The notes: a model not told the origin generated them from the sequence alone. Positions 9,153 to 19,421 are shown, counted from the stretch's first letter. The stretch is DNA of 55,445 nt from Bryobacteraceae bacterium (GCA_014860455.1 JACZJQ010000214.1:1-55445), one strand, 5' to 3'. Translations and numbers: made by a program.

Positions 9153-10604
9153 CTATTTGGGTTCGGCCATGAGGATCTGCGGGACCGAGAGGGCGCGGGT
9201 GGTGCGCAGGTTGTATTTGTCGATCAGGGGATAGTCGTCGCTGGTGAGCAAGTAGACGTCGAGGCCGGGGCGCATTTCGTGGTGGACGGCGTATTCGAAA
9301 GCCTTGGTGTCGAGGGTGGTCTGGTAAAAGACGACGGCGGGCTGGAGCAGCGAGGAGATGCCGGCGGTTACGAGTTTGCCGCGTTTAAGGCCGCGCTGGT
9401 TGAGTTCGACGACGAGGTCGCGGGTTTCGGCGTCGAAGCGCCACATGCGGAAATAGCTCGTCTGGAGTTGCAGGGCGAATGAAAGGATGAGCGCGGCAGC
9501 GAGTGTGCCGGCGGCGATGCGCAGCGCAAGGGCGGAGCTTGCCGCGAGGCCGAGCAGGACGAGGGCGAACAGGGGGAAGTGGTAGATGCCGGTGCGGTCA
9601 GTGGGGAAAGGCGTGCCGAGGGCGAGGTGCATGGCGGAGACGGCGAACCAGGCTCCGAGGGCTACGGCGGCGGCGATCAGGATATGGGGCGCGGTGGTGC
9701 GGCGCTGCCAGCCGAGGACGACGCCGAGCAACAGGACGGCGGGGTAGACGACATAGCCGAAGGCGCGTTTGAGGGGTTCGTTGCCATCGATGGTGGCGTT
9801 GAGTTCGCGGATGCCTTCGTTGTGGCCGAGGGTGTTGTCGGCGAGGTCGGCGAGGCTCAAGGCGAGGGTAGGCTGGCCGACGTAATAGAGGCCGGGTTTC
9901 ATCATCTTCTTCACGGGGGCCATAAAGAAGAGCAGAACCATGACGGCGGCGAAGGCGGCGAGGAGATCGGTGCGGCGGGCCAGGGGTTTGGCGGGAGTTT
10001 CCACACGTTTCTTCTTTATCGTATGGACGGGAGGCGGGGCGGGCAGCGTCCAGATAAGCAGGAACAGCGCGGCGAGCAGTGCGGCGGGGATGACGAAGAC
10101 GAAGTTGGATGCGATGGAGAGTCCGAGGGCGGCGCCGGCGGTACGGATGGTTTTGCGGTTGGAGTTGCCGGAGAGCAGGGCGAGGAGGCGTTCGAAGGCG
10201 AAGAAGAAGAAAGCGAGGGCGAGGCCGTAGCCGCGGGCGGCGACCTGGAAGTCCATGACCAGAGGCGATGCGCCCAGGAGGATGACGGATGCGGGGGCGA
10301 GCCAGGAGTGGCCGAAGAGGCGGGCGGAGAGGCGGGTGAGCGTCCAGAGATAAAGGGCGGCGCCGGCGAGAGCGGGGAGGCGGAGAGTGAATTCGAAGAC
10401 GCCGGCGATGGAGGTGATGAAGCGGACGAGCCATGTGTGGAGAATGTGGTGGTTGGCGTCGTAGGTTTTGAGGATGGAGGAGAAGGGGGTGACGATGTAG
10501 AGGCGCCAGGTGATGGCTTCGTCGAAGGTGATGGATTGGGTCCAGGCGCGGAACAGGGCGATGGCAAAGAGGAGAACGGCGAGGGCGGCGGCGAGCTTTT
10601 TCAT
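9153..10604 (-). CDS. GT39-like multi-pass membrane glycosyltransferase
   Basis: A 483-residue integral membrane protein with many hydrophobic segments and a likely GT-C fold. The first extracytoplasmic loop carries SITFDEAITWR, matching the Asp-Glu (DE) signature of the GT39/ArnT/PMT superfamily, followed by KTYDANHHILHTWLVRF. Such enzymes transfer sugar from a polyprenyl-phosphate donor to lipids, glycans or proteins outside the membrane. The ATG at 10604 overlaps the upstream gene's stop as ATGA. An in-frame extension upstream is Pro/Arg/His-rich and was rejected. The acceptor is unknown. It is the last gene of a three-gene minus-strand operon. Confidence 0.75.
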   Translation of the reverse strand: MKKLAAALAVLLFAIALFRAWTQSITFDEAITWRLYIVTPFSSILKTYDANHHILHTWLVRFITSIAGVFEFTLRLPALAGAALYLWTLTRLSARLFGHSWLAPASVILLGASPLVMDFQVAARGYGLALAFFFFAFERLLALLSGNSNRKTIRTAGAALGLSIASNFVFVIPAALLAALFLLIWTLPAPPPVHTIKKKRVETPAKPLARRTDLLAAFAAVMVLLFFMAPVKKMMKPGLYYVGQPTLALSLADLADNTLGHNEGIRELNATIDGNEPLKRAFGYVVYPAVLLLGVVLGWQRRTTAPHILIAAAVALGAWFAVSAMHLALGTPFPTDRTGIYHFPLFALVLLGLAASSALALRIAAGTLAAALILSFALQLQTSYFRMWRFDAETRDLVVELNQRGLKRGKLVTAGISSLLQPAVVFYQTTLDTKAFEYAVHHEMRPGLDVYLLTSDDYPLIDKYNLRTTRALSVPQILMAEPK

Positions 10605-11959
10605 CTCTGTTTGCGTCTGGGATCGGGGGCGGTGGCAGTGGTGGAGGGTGTCCGCAGGAAGAGGAACACGGTGAAGATGAGCAGCGGCATCATCTGGAGG
10701 ACGATGCGGCCGGCGGCGGTTGACAGGCGCCATTGGAGACCCGAAGTGGTCATCCAGAAAGCGCCGAAATAGCCGGCGGCGAGCAGGGCGAGCGGAATTG
10801 CGGTCCAGATCTGGCGAACGGGGCGGCGAACGCCAAGCAGTGCAACGGCGATTCCAAGCATCAGGATCGGGTGCGTGGGGAAGTGGCCGAGGTTGAGAAG
10901 TTCTCTACCGATGGAGAAGAGGACGGACGGGACGCGTCCGACGTCGGCGAGGTGAGTGAAGCTCCATTCCTTGAACGGCGGGGCCATGAGGGCTTTGAAG
11001 AGGGCGACGATGAGCGCGGCGGGAACGGCGGCAAGCAGCCAGGGGAGGGCGGATTTGCGGGCTGCGATGACGATGGCGAGGGCGAGTCCGGCGGCGAAGA
11101 CGAGACCTTCGTCCTTGGTCCAGCCGGCCAAGGAGGCGAGCAGTCCGGATAGGGCGAGCAGTGGCTTGTCCCAATCGTCGCCGGCGGCGCGGACGGCGCA
11201 CCAGAGCGCGCCGAGCATGAAGAGCGAGAGCGGGATGTCGGCGTATTGGGCCATGGCATACTGCCAGAAGGTGACGGTGGACAGGAGCACCAGCGCGGCC
11301 ATTGCGCCGGTGGCGGCGCCGCGGAGAGACCACAGGCCGCCGAACATGAGCAGGACCAGGGAGATTGTCGAGGCGGCGTTGGCGCTGGCCGGCGCGGCGA
11401 TATCCCCGGGGCGGCCGGTCCACGCCCATGCCTTGGCGATCACGCTCGACCACAGCAGCGGGTATTCGGGATGGCTGCGGCCGATCAGTTCGGGCGCGGC
11501 GGCGCCACTCCAATGGCCGCCGGAGGCGAGGAATTTGGCGCGCATGTTCCATATCGCCCAGGCGTCCCAGTCGCCGTGGGGCAGGGCGGCGGCGCCCTGG
11601 ACGATGGCTCCCAGCAGAAATGCGCCGCAGATGGCCAGGGCGATCCAAGCGATCCAGGCGAAGCGGAAGCCGGATGGTTTTTCGACAGGGGCTGCGGGTT
11701 GGCGGTCGCGTTTCCACCACAGGGCGGCGCCGGCGGCGAGCCAGATGAGGTCGGCGAGAACGGCGGCGGGGAAGGGATTCAGTCCAGCGGCTAGGAAGGC
11801 GAAGTAGAGGCAGGAACTGCCGCCCGCGCCCACAGGGAAGGCCAGAGGAATTTCGAGAAGCCAGCGCGAGGGGCCGTGAGCGCGACGTCCGGCGGTGAGG
11901 GCGGCCACCCAGAACCAGCCGGCGGCCCAGGCGATGAGCAGCGGCGCGGCGGCGGTCAC
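10601..11959 (-). CDS. Multi-pass membrane protein, glycosyltransferase-like
   Basis: A 452-residue integral membrane protein with about ten hydrophobic segments. A loop reading GDWDAWAIWNMRAKFLASG, followed by SHPEYPLLWSSVIAKAWAW, resembles the acidic loop and PEYP-type motif of GT-C/GT39-like proteins. That assignment is weaker than for its downstream neighbour. The GTG start forms a 4-base GTGA overlap with the 147-residue gene before it, and its own stop overlaps the next gene's ATG. The three genes are therefore almost certainly one transcript. Substrate and acceptor are not evident. Confidence 0.65.
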   Translation of the reverse strand: MTAAAPLLIAWAAGWFWVAALTAGRRAHGPSRWLLEIPLAFPVGAGGSSCLYFAFLAAGLNPFPAAVLADLIWLAAGAALWWKRDRQPAAPVEKPSGFRFAWIAWIALAICGAFLLGAIVQGAAALPHGDWDAWAIWNMRAKFLASGGHWSGAAAPELIGRSHPEYPLLWSSVIAKAWAWTGRPGDIAAPASANAASTISLVLLMFGGLWSLRGAATGAMAALVLLSTVTFWQYAMAQYADIPLSLFMLGALWCAVRAAGDDWDKPLLALSGLLASLAGWTKDEGLVFAAGLALAIVIAARKSALPWLLAAVPAALIVALFKALMAPPFKEWSFTHLADVGRVPSVLFSIGRELLNLGHFPTHPILMLGIAVALLGVRRPVRQIWTAIPLALLAAGYFGAFWMTTSGLQWRLSTAAGRIVLQMMPLLIFTVFLFLRTPSTTATAPDPRRKQR

Positions 11960-12399
11960 TTGCCGGCTCCGCGGCGGTAGAGCACGACGCCCCGGCCGAG
12001 ATCCGCCACCAGTTCCAGGCCCTGGACCTTCCCGATGCCGGCGAAGTCGCGGGGGGCGTTAAAGTCGCCCACCCAGTATTCGAGGTCATTCCGGTTCTCG
12101 TCGAGAACAAGGATCTGCGGCGCGAGGGCGAACTGCGCCGAAGCCAGGGCCGCCTGCTGTGCGACCGATCCTGGGGTACGGTCGTTGAAGTAGCCGATAC
12201 GCGGCGCGTTGCCTGTCAGGCGGGGGATCCCGGCGAAGCGTTCGACCAGAGAACCGATCTGTTGAGCATCGCCTGATTGCTCGGCCACCTTTTCGAACAG
12301 GCCGTAGTATTCGATGGACGCGCCGGCTGCGAGGGCCGAGACGATGGCCACGGCGGCGATGGCGCGCGCGCCGGTGACGGTAGTTGTTTGGGTGGACAC
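11956..12399 (-). CDS. Hypothetical single-pass membrane protein heading a GT39-like operon
   Basis: A 147-residue protein I do not recognise. One hydrophobic helix (about residues 12-32, GARAIAAVAIVSALAAGAS) is followed by a soluble part that would face outward. That part contains IGYFNDRTPGSVAQQAALASAQ and LELVADLGRGVVLYRRG. It resembles the soluble tail some membrane glycosyltransferases carry, so it may be a split-off accessory domain for its partners; that is inference. It is the first gene of the trio, overlapping the next by four bases. The 31 bases upstream include TTTTCTAAAGGTG. Confidence 0.6.
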   Translation of the reverse strand: MSTQTTTVTGARAIAAVAIVSALAAGASIEYYGLFEKVAEQSGDAQQIGSLVERFAGIPRLTGNAPRIGYFNDRTPGSVAQQAALASAQFALAPQILVLDENRNDLEYWVGDFNAPRDFAGIGKVQGLELVADLGRGVVLYRRGAGK

Positions 12400-12430
12400 C
12401 TTTAGAAAATTGTAGCGTTGACAGCCTGCG

Positions 12431-12805
12431 TTACCGCAACGGGCGGGGACGGCGGTCGAACCTTGCGCGGCGGAGTTCGGCGCGGCGGACCTGGGCTTCG
12501 TTCATACCGAAGTAGTGGGCGACCTCATGCCAGACGGTCTCTTCGACAAGGCGGCGCAGGTGGGAGGGGGTGCGGGCCATGCGCTCGTGGGGACCCTGGT
12601 AGATGGTAATGCGGTCGGGCATGGCGGCGAACTCGGCAGTGCTGCGTTCGGTGAGAGGGCGGCCCTGATAGAGTCCGAGCAGGCCGGGTTGCGGGGGTTC
12701 GGGCTCGACGACGAAGAGGACGTTCTTGAGCCGCCGCCTGAACGCGGGGGCGACGACGCGTTTGAGCGACTCTTCGACCAGATTGTCGAACTCCTCTGAA
12801 CTCAT
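12431..12805 (-). CDS. Small zincin-type metallopeptidase family protein
   Basis: A 124-residue protein with a complete HEVAHYFGMNE motif (HExxHxxGxxE class) near its C-terminus. This is the zinc site of the short Zincin_1-type proteins (PF06262 family). The N-terminal half matches that family in layout: helical start, then LKNVLFVVEPEPP and GLYQGRPLTER. Members are cytosolic and poorly characterised; protease activity is generally assumed from the motif. There is no signal peptide. It is divergent from the [2Fe-2S] gene across 75 bases. Confidence 0.8.
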   Translation of the reverse strand: MSSEEFDNLVEESLKRVVAPAFRRRLKNVLFVVEPEPPQPGLLGLYQGRPLTERSTAEFAAMPDRITIYQGPHERMARTPSHLRRLVEETVWHEVAHYFGMNEAQVRRAELRRARFDRRPRPLR

Positions 12806-12880
12806 GGTGCGGTCTGCCCTATTGTAAAGAGATGCGCGAGGGGGCCGCTCCGGCGCCCGCCGCGAATCTGGGAGAAAGAC

Positions 12881-13258
12881 ATGGAAGACACGTCAAAGGC
12901 CGCACGGATCGCCGACTCGCTTGGCATCGGCAAGCTCAAGCGCCACATCTTGCTTTGCGCGGACCAGACGAAGCCGAAGTGCTGTTCGAAGGAGGCGGGG
13001 CTGGCGTCGTGGGAGCGGCTGAAGAGCAGGCTCGCCGAATTGGGGATGGACAAGGGCGAGGGCGCAGTGTTCCGCACCAAGGCCAACTGCCTGCGGATCT
13101 GCGAGCAGGGTCCGGTGGCGGTGGTGTACCCCGAGGGCATCTGGTATCACAGCGTGACGCCGGAGGTGGTTGATCGCATCATCGAGGAGCATCTGGCGGG
13201 CGGGCGCCCGGTGGAAGAGTTCATCCTGGCGCGGGACCCGCTTGCCCAGGGCGAGTAG
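12881..13258 (+). CDS. Thioredoxin-like [2Fe-2S] ferredoxin
   Basis: A 125-residue cytosolic protein of the thioredoxin-fold [2Fe-2S] ferredoxin family, related to the NuoE C-terminal domain and Azotobacter FeSII-type proteins. Cysteines are placed as expected: LLCADQTKPKCC at the N-terminal site and NCLRICEQGPVAVVYPEG at the second pair. The C-terminal YHSVTPEVVDRIIEEHL helix is also characteristic. The start has a good ribosome site (GGGAGAAAGACATG). The electron partner is not encoded nearby. Its stop is one base from the stop of the convergent TPR gene. Confidence 0.85.
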   Translation: MEDTSKAARIADSLGIGKLKRHILLCADQTKPKCCSKEAGLASWERLKSRLAELGMDKGEGAVFRTKANCLRICEQGPVAVVYPEGIWYHSVTPEVVDRIIEEHLAGGRPVEEFILARDPLAQGE

Positions 13259-13259
13259 T

Positions 13260-13625
13260 CTACTGCGGAATGGGCAGGCCCATCTGCTTGTAGATGGACT
13301 CGATGAGCTTGATCTTGGTGGTGGCGTCCTTGTTCGCCTTGTCGTACTTGAGGACATTGCGATACTGGACGAGCGCCGGGCGGTACTTCTGGCGAGGCGG
13401 CAGTTTTTCGTTGAGAAAGAAGCTGTCGCCGTATTTGAGGTGGGCGTTGGCGAGCGCGGTGCGCGCTTCGGCGCCGGCGGAAGCCTGGATGGGTTCGAGA
13501 ATGGCGATGGCTTCGGTGAACTTGCCGGCTTTCACCTTGGCCTGCGCTTCTGCGATTTTGGGGTTGGCGGCGGCGGTGAGCAGACAGGCTAACGCCACGG
13601 TTGCACAAATGGTTTTTCCCAGCAT
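13260..13625 (-). CDS. Small exported TPR-like protein
   Basis: A 121-residue protein with a signal peptide (MLGKTICATVALACLLTAAA). It is followed by helical repeats resembling tetratricopeptides: AQAKVKAGKFTEAIAILEP, then ALANAHLKYGDSFFLNEKL and ALVQYRNVLKYDKANKDAT. The start at 13625 is chosen because it yields the signal peptide; the longer open frame upstream overlaps the cmk start and looks like noise. TPRs bind proteins, and the partner is unknown. The 84-base gap to cmk contains a GC-rich inverted repeat (GCGCG/CGCGC). Confidence 0.7.
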   Translation of the reverse strand: MLGKTICATVALACLLTAAANPKIAEAQAKVKAGKFTEAIAILEPIQASAGAEARTALANAHLKYGDSFFLNEKLPPRQKYRPALVQYRNVLKYDKANKDATTKIKLIESIYKQMGLPIPQ

Positions 13626-13709
13626 ATGGGTCCATTGTAGCGGGCGCGCCCCGGCGCGCGCTTTCGATAGACTGGAACGGATATCCCTGTCGAGCCTGAA
13701 AGAGTCCCT

Positions 13710-14386
<677 letters not shown>

Positions 14387-14390
<4 letters not shown>

Positions 14391-15796
14391 AAGACCTGCT
14401 CGTGATGAAGTTTGGCGGCACCAGCATGGGGTCTGCCGAGAGGATGATGGGGGCGGCCGCGCTGTGCGAGGAGCAGCACGCCAAGCGCCCTACGGCGGTG
14501 GTGGTGTCGGCGATGTCGAAGGTGACCGACCTGCTGCTGGACACGCTGCGCCATGCCGAAGGGGGCGACACGGGCGGCGTGGAGCGCAATCTGGTTGAAC
14601 TGGCGGCGAAGCACAAGATCTGCTGCGACGGGCTGCTGAAAGGCGCTGCCCGCGCGGCGACGCAGGTGGCTCTGGACGAGATCATCGCCGAGTTCGCACG
14701 CATCTCGAACGGCGTGCTGATGCTTGGAGAGCGGCCGCCGAAGTCGGTGGACGAAGCGATTGCGGTGGGCGAGCGGCTGAGTTCGACGCTGATCGCGGCG
14801 TATCTGTCGGCGAAGGGGATCGACGCCTTCGCCGTGAATGCGCGGGAGATACTGGTGACCGACGCGGTGTTCGGCAACGCGTCGCCGCTGATCGATCAGA
14901 CGCGCGAGAAGGCGCAGGCGATTCTGGGACCGGCGCTGGAGGCGGGCCGGCTCCCATTCATCACCGGCTTCAACGGCGCGACGCTGGACGGGCGGGCGAC
15001 AACGCTGGGGCGCGGCGGATCGGACTTTTCGGCATCGATTCTGGCGGCGGTGCTGGACGCGTCGGAGTTGTGGATCTGGACTGATGTGGACGGCATCATG
15101 TCGGCGGACCCGAGGCTGGTGAACGACGCCAAGGTATTGGGTGAGATCACCTATCGCGAGGCCGCTGAACTGGCATACAACGGGGCTAAAGTGCTTCACC
15201 CGCGGACGCTGGCGCCGTTGATGGAGAAGGGCATCCCGGTATGGAGCAAGAACAGCTTCAACCCGGATGTGCCGGGCACGCGGATTGTTGAAGACTCGCG
15301 CGACTCGGGCCGGGGTCCGAGGGCGGTGACGTCGATGACCAACGTGGCCCTGGTGTCGCTTGAGCCGGCCAGCGCGCTGCTCAGCGGGACGAAGGTGATG
15401 GCGCGGGCCATCGACGCGTTGGCGGCGACTAACGCCGAGGTGCTGGCTATGACGTCGTCCAGCTACCGCCAGAATTTCTGCTTCCTGATCCGGCAGAGCG
15501 AACTGCAGGCCGTCACGGAGCGGCTGGAGGAGTCTTTCTCTCTGGAGTTCGCGCACGGCTACATGCACCCGATCGATGTGGATCTGGATGTCGGCCTACT
15601 GGCCATAGTGGGCGAGGGGATGAAGGGCCTGGCCGGGTTGGCGGGGCGGATCTTCACGGCAATCAGCCGCGAGCAAGTGAACATAATCGCCATTGCGCAG
15701 GGGTCGAGCGAGTTGACGATCGCGATTGTTGTGCGCAAGGCTGGCGTGGAGAAGGCGGTCAGGGCGGTGCATGCCGAGTGCGGTCTCGGCGGGTAG
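14387..15796 (+). CDS. lysC: Aspartate kinase
   Basis: A 469-residue aspartokinase making aspartyl phosphate, the entry step to lysine, threonine and methionine. The N-terminus MKFGGTSMGSAERM is the kinase signature. The amino acid kinase domain follows (TGFNGATLDGRATTLGRGGSDFSAS and WTDVDGIMSADPRLV). Two C-terminal ACT domains (about residues 320-465) include INIIAIAQGSSELTIA-like sequence, here NIIAIAQGSSELTIAIV, and imply feedback control. The length suits the monofunctional LysC/ThrA-type kinases. The GTG start overlaps the cmk stop. The matching homoserine dehydrogenases are some 22 kb away. Confidence 0.92.
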
Positions 15797-15854
15797 GCAG
15801 TTTACCCTCTCCATAACTTCCACTGTTACAATCGGATCAAGGGCTTCCACATCC

Positions 15855-16784
15855 ATGCCAGCCACGTCGACCTTGGCCGAGGAAATTCTCGAACTCAAGA
15901 GAGCCCGCAGGGCTACGATCCTGGTGCATCATTACCAGGAGGCCGAGATCCAGGAACTCGCCGACGTCATCGGCGATTCGCTGGAACTCTCGCGCAAAGC
16001 GCAGTCTTTCGACGGCGACGTCATCGCCTTCTGCGGCGTCTGGTTTATGGCCGAAACGGCGAAGGTCCTGAATCCATCCAAAACCGTCATCGTGCCCGAC
16101 GCCGAAGCCGGCTGTTCGCTGGTAGACTCCTGCCCCGCCGATCAACTTCGCGCCTGGAAACGCCGCCATCCGGATCACGCGATCGTCAGCTACATCAACA
16201 CTTCGGTGGAGGTGAAGGCTGAAAGCGACATCCTCTGTACGTCGCGCAACGCCGTCGATGTGGTGAATTCGATTCCGGCGGACAAGCCCATCCTGTTCAC
16301 GCCCGACATCAACCTGGGCAATTACGTCAAGCGCCAGACCGGCCGCGAGAACATGAAAATCTGGCAGGGCACCTGCATCGTCCATGCGACGTTCCCCGGC
16401 CGCCGCCTGACCGCCGCCAAAGTGGAGCATCCTGAGGCCTTCGTCGCCTCCCATCCGGAATGTCCCGAAGACATCCTGCGCATGTCGGACTTCATCGGCT
16501 CGACCTCGGCCATCATCGACTGGTGCGTCAAGCATCAGGGCCGCGAGTTCATCGTCATGACCGAAAGCGGCGTCCGGTTTTCGCTCGAACGCAACTCGCC
16601 GGACAAGAGTTTCTACTTCGTCGCCAACGAGCACTGCAACTGCAGCGAGTGCCCTTACATGAAGCGCAACTCGCTTGAAAAACTCCGCGACTCGCTGCGC
16701 GACCTTGCCCCGCGCGTCGAACTGTCGCAGGAGATGATAGATCGCGCCCGGTTGCCGATCGAACGCATGCTGGCGCTGAAGTAG
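15855..16784 (+). CDS. nadA: Quinolinate synthase
   Basis: A 309-residue [4Fe-4S] enzyme condensing iminoaspartate with dihydroxyacetone phosphate to quinolinate for NAD synthesis. The expected cluster cysteines appear in FCGVWFMAE, WQGTCIVHATF and the CNCSECPYM motif near the C-terminus. HHYQEAEIQELAD at the N-terminus is a substrate-site signature. The ATG at 15855 gives the family's usual start; the frame is open further upstream into lysC but without sense. nadB and nadC are not in the window. It is followed after 21 bases by moaA, another iron-sulfur enzyme. Confidence 0.93.
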   Translation: MPATSTLAEEILELKRARRATILVHHYQEAEIQELADVIGDSLELSRKAQSFDGDVIAFCGVWFMAETAKVLNPSKTVIVPDAEAGCSLVDSCPADQLRAWKRRHPDHAIVSYINTSVEVKAESDILCTSRNAVDVVNSIPADKPILFTPDINLGNYVKRQTGRENMKIWQGTCIVHATFPGRRLTAAKVEHPEAFVASHPECPEDILRMSDFIGSTSAIIDWCVKHQGREFIVMTESGVRFSLERNSPDKSFYFVANEHCNCSECPYMKRNSLEKLRDSLRDLAPRVELSQEMIDRARLPIERMLALK

Positions 16785-16805
16785 ACGCGCCCCGGAACTA
16801 AAACC

Positions 16806-17801
16806 GTGGAACGCCCGCTCATCGACACCTACAACCGGATCCACGACAACCTGCGTATCAGCGTCACCGACCGCTGCAACATCCGCTGCTACTACTGCAT
16901 GCCCGAAGACGGCGTCGAGTTCGTCCCGCGCGCCGAGATTCTGACGTTCGAAGAGATCGAGCGTTTCGCCCGCATCGCCGCCAAACTGGGCATCAACAAA
17001 ATCCGCGTCACCGGCGGCGAACCGCTTGTGCGCAAGCATCTCGACGTCCTCATCGCAAAGCTCGCCTCAATCGACGGCATCCGCGACATCGCCTTGACCA
17101 CCAATGGCGTCCTGCTCGCCGAACAGGCCGAGGCGCTCTATCGCGCCGGACTGCGCCGGCTGAACGTCCACCTCGATACGCTCGATCCGGCCCTGTTTCA
17201 GCGCATCACCCGCCGCGACGATTTCCACCGCGTCATGGCCGGCATCATGAAGGCGCGTGAACTCGGCTTCGGACCCATTAAGATCAACGCCGTCGCCGTG
17301 CGCGATTTGGTCGAGGACAGCATCGTGCCGCTGGCCCGGTTTGGCCGCGAACATGACATCGAGATCCGCTACATCGAGTTCATGCCGCTCGACGCCCAGG
17401 GCCTGTGGCAGAAGGACCGGGTGCTGCTTGCCGACGACATCCTGGCCATGCTTGAAAACGGCATCGGCCCGCTCGATCCCGTCCCCGATCCCGACCCTCG
17501 CGCGCCGGCGCTGGAATACACCTTCCGCGACGGCATCGGCAAAATCGGTTTCATCGCCTCGGTCAGCCGTCCGTTCTGTCTGAACTGCAACCGCATCCGC
17601 CTCACCGCCGACGGCAATCTGCGCTACTGCCTGTTCGCCATCGAGGAGACCGACATTAAGCACTTGCTGCGCGGCGGCGCCGGCGAAACTGAGATCATGG
17701 ACACAATCCGGGCCGTCGTTCATGCGAAATGGCTCGGCCATGAGATCAACCGTGGTGGCTTCGTCCCGCCGCCGCGGCCGATGTATGCGATCGGCGGGTA
17801 A
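16806..17801 (+). CDS. moaA: GTP 3',8-cyclase MoaA
   Basis: A 331-residue radical SAM enzyme performing the first step of molybdenum cofactor synthesis. The N-terminal cluster motif is DRCNIRCYYCMPEDG (CxxxCxxC). The C-terminal second cluster is in FCLNCNRIRLTADGNLRYC. The chain ends in the conserved double glycine (YAIGG), which is needed for activity in MoaA. The GTG start at 16806 fits the family N-terminus. The only other Moco-related gene here is the MoeA-like one at 48-49 kb. Its stop is 3 bases before the next ATG. Confidence 0.94.
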   Translation: MERPLIDTYNRIHDNLRISVTDRCNIRCYYCMPEDGVEFVPRAEILTFEEIERFARIAAKLGINKIRVTGGEPLVRKHLDVLIAKLASIDGIRDIALTTNGVLLAEQAEALYRAGLRRLNVHLDTLDPALFQRITRRDDFHRVMAGIMKARELGFGPIKINAVAVRDLVEDSIVPLARFGREHDIEIRYIEFMPLDAQGLWQKDRVLLADDILAMLENGIGPLDPVPDPDPRAPALEYTFRDGIGKIGFIASVSRPFCLNCNRIRLTADGNLRYCLFAIEETDIKHLLRGGAGETEIMDTIRAVVHAKWLGHEINRGGFVPPPRPMYAIGG

Positions 17802-17804
17802 TCA

Positions 17805-19421
17805 ATGAACCGGAAGTATTGGGCACTGCTGGCCTGCCTGGCCCTGAGCGGATTGTTCTTCCTGATGGGCGTCGTGTTCATCCCGCTTGCCGGGGTGCAG
17901 TACGACGAGGCGCTGTTCATCATGGCCTACGTCTCGCCCGAGGGCATCGAGTACAACGCCGTGGCGGGCGACACCAAGATCCCGCTGATGCTGATGACCT
18001 ATCTAGGCACGCTGAAGGCGGCGATCCTGAAGCCCGTTTTCGACGTGATGGGCTACAACCACCGCTCGCTGCGGTTTCCGCCGCTTGCGTTTGCGACCCT
18101 GTCTGTCGCGTTGTTCTTCTTCGTTCTCAAACGGCTCACTTCGACGCGCATCGCCATCGCCGTCACCCTGTTGCTGGCCACCGACGCCGCCTACTTGCTG
18201 ACGTCGGTCTACGACTGGGGTCCGGTCGCGCTGCAGCACCTGTTTCTCGGAGTGGTGCTTTATAGCGGCGTCCGCTATGCCGAATCGCGGTCCGCACTAT
18301 GGCTGATCCCGGCCGGGTTGGCCACCGGGCTTGCACTCTGGGACAAGGCCATTTCAATCTGGATCTTCGCCGGGGGCGGACTGGCGCTGCTGATCGTCTT
18401 CCCGCGCGAGATGTGGACACTGGCCAAGCGCCCCGTCCATGTCGCCGCGCTCGTGCTTCCGCTGCTGATTGGCGCCTACCCGCTGATCCACTACAACATC
18501 CAGGAACCGATGGCGACGATCACCGCCAACACCCACAACACCGACATGGCGATGGTCAGCAAGATCGCTTCGTTCGACGGCGCCCTCGACGGCCGTGGCC
18601 TGTTCGGCTATGTCGTCCGCGACGTGCCCGACCCCGAAGGCAAGACCGGCGCATTCCGCCTGGACGAACGGGCCACGCTCTGGCTGAGCGCCAGACTCGG
18701 CGCGCCCCGGCGCAGCCTGCAACATCTGCTGCTGGTGGGCGCGGTCCTGATTCTGCCGCTCATGTTCTGGAGTCCCTGGCGGCGTCCGGCCATCTTCACG
18801 GCGCTGGCGTTGCTTTTCTCCTGGACAGCCATGCTGCTCACCAAGGGTGCCGGTGGGTCACTGCACCATACCATCCTGCTGTCGCCATTGCCTCACCTGC
18901 TCGCCGGACTGGTGTTGGCAGAAATTGTCCGGCGTTTCCCGTCGCGCGGCATGAAGATCGGATTTGCCGTCTTCGCCTCGGCCGTTCTTACCAACCTGTT
19001 CGTGCTGAACCAATACCGCGCCCAGTTCCTGGCCTTCGGCCCCACCATGGTCTGGACCGATGCCAGCCGTCCGTTGGTCGAGTTTCTCGGCACCCAGCAC
19101 GGGCGCATCATCTTCCCAGCCGACTGGGGCATCCAGCAGCAGATCGACTTCTACGGCGGGGGCATCCTCGGCATGACGCGCAACTCCGAGGACACCCCGA
19201 CCCGCCTCCACGAAGAAGAACCCAGGAAGTTCATGCTTTGGGCGCTCTCGGTCCCCAACCACATCTACGTCACCCATACCGAACCAAACGAAGCCTTCAA
19301 GGGCGCGCGCAAAAACCTCATCGATTTCGCCGCCGCCCAAGGCCTGAACCACCACCTGATCGCCGTCATCCGGGACCGCCACCACGTGCCGATGTTCGAA
19401 ATCCATGAATTCCGAAAGTGA
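17805..19421 (+). CDS. GT39-like membrane glycosyltransferase
   Basis: A 538-residue multi-pass membrane protein with an N-terminal helix (ALLACLALSGLFFLMGVVF) and then the GT39/ArnT-type acidic motif VQYDEALFIMAYV in the first outside loop. Further hydrophobic segments run through about residue 400, and a soluble C-terminal region with DWGIQQQIDFYGGG follows. It is likely a polyprenyl-phosphate-sugar-dependent transferase acting outside the cytoplasmic membrane. The acceptor is unknown. Its last 17 bases overlap the start of the Smr-domain gene. The C-ending codons here contrast with the G-ending codons of genes before 12 kb. Confidence 0.75.
   Translation: MNRKYWALLACLALSGLFFLMGVVFIPLAGVQYDEALFIMAYVSPEGIEYNAVAGDTKIPLMLMTYLGTLKAAILKPVFDVMGYNHRSLRFPPLAFATLSVALFFFVLKRLTSTRIAIAVTLLLATDAAYLLTSVYDWGPVALQHLFLGVVLYSGVRYAESRSALWLIPAGLATGLALWDKAISIWIFAGGGLALLIVFPREMWTLAKRPVHVAALVLPLLIGAYPLIHYNIQEPMATITANTHNTDMAMVSKIASFDGALDGRGLFGYVVRDVPDPEGKTGAFRLDERATLWLSARLGAPRRSLQHLLLVGAVLILPLMFWSPWRRPAIFTALALLFSWTAMLLTKGAGGSLHHTILLSPLPHLLAGLVLAEIVRRFPSRGMKIGFAVFASAVLTNLFVLNQYRAQFLAFGPTMVWTDASRPLVEFLGTQHGRIIFPADWGIQQQIDFYGGGILGMTRNSEDTPTRLHEEEPRKFMLWALSVPNHIYVTHTEPNEAFKGARKNLIDFAAAQGLNHHLIAVIRDRHHVPMFEIHEFRK

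Noticed and set aside
13636-13665. GC-rich inverted repeat between the TPR and cmk genes as a terminator
   Set aside because: It sits between divergent starts, is low-complexity GCGC sequence, and is followed by only three T.
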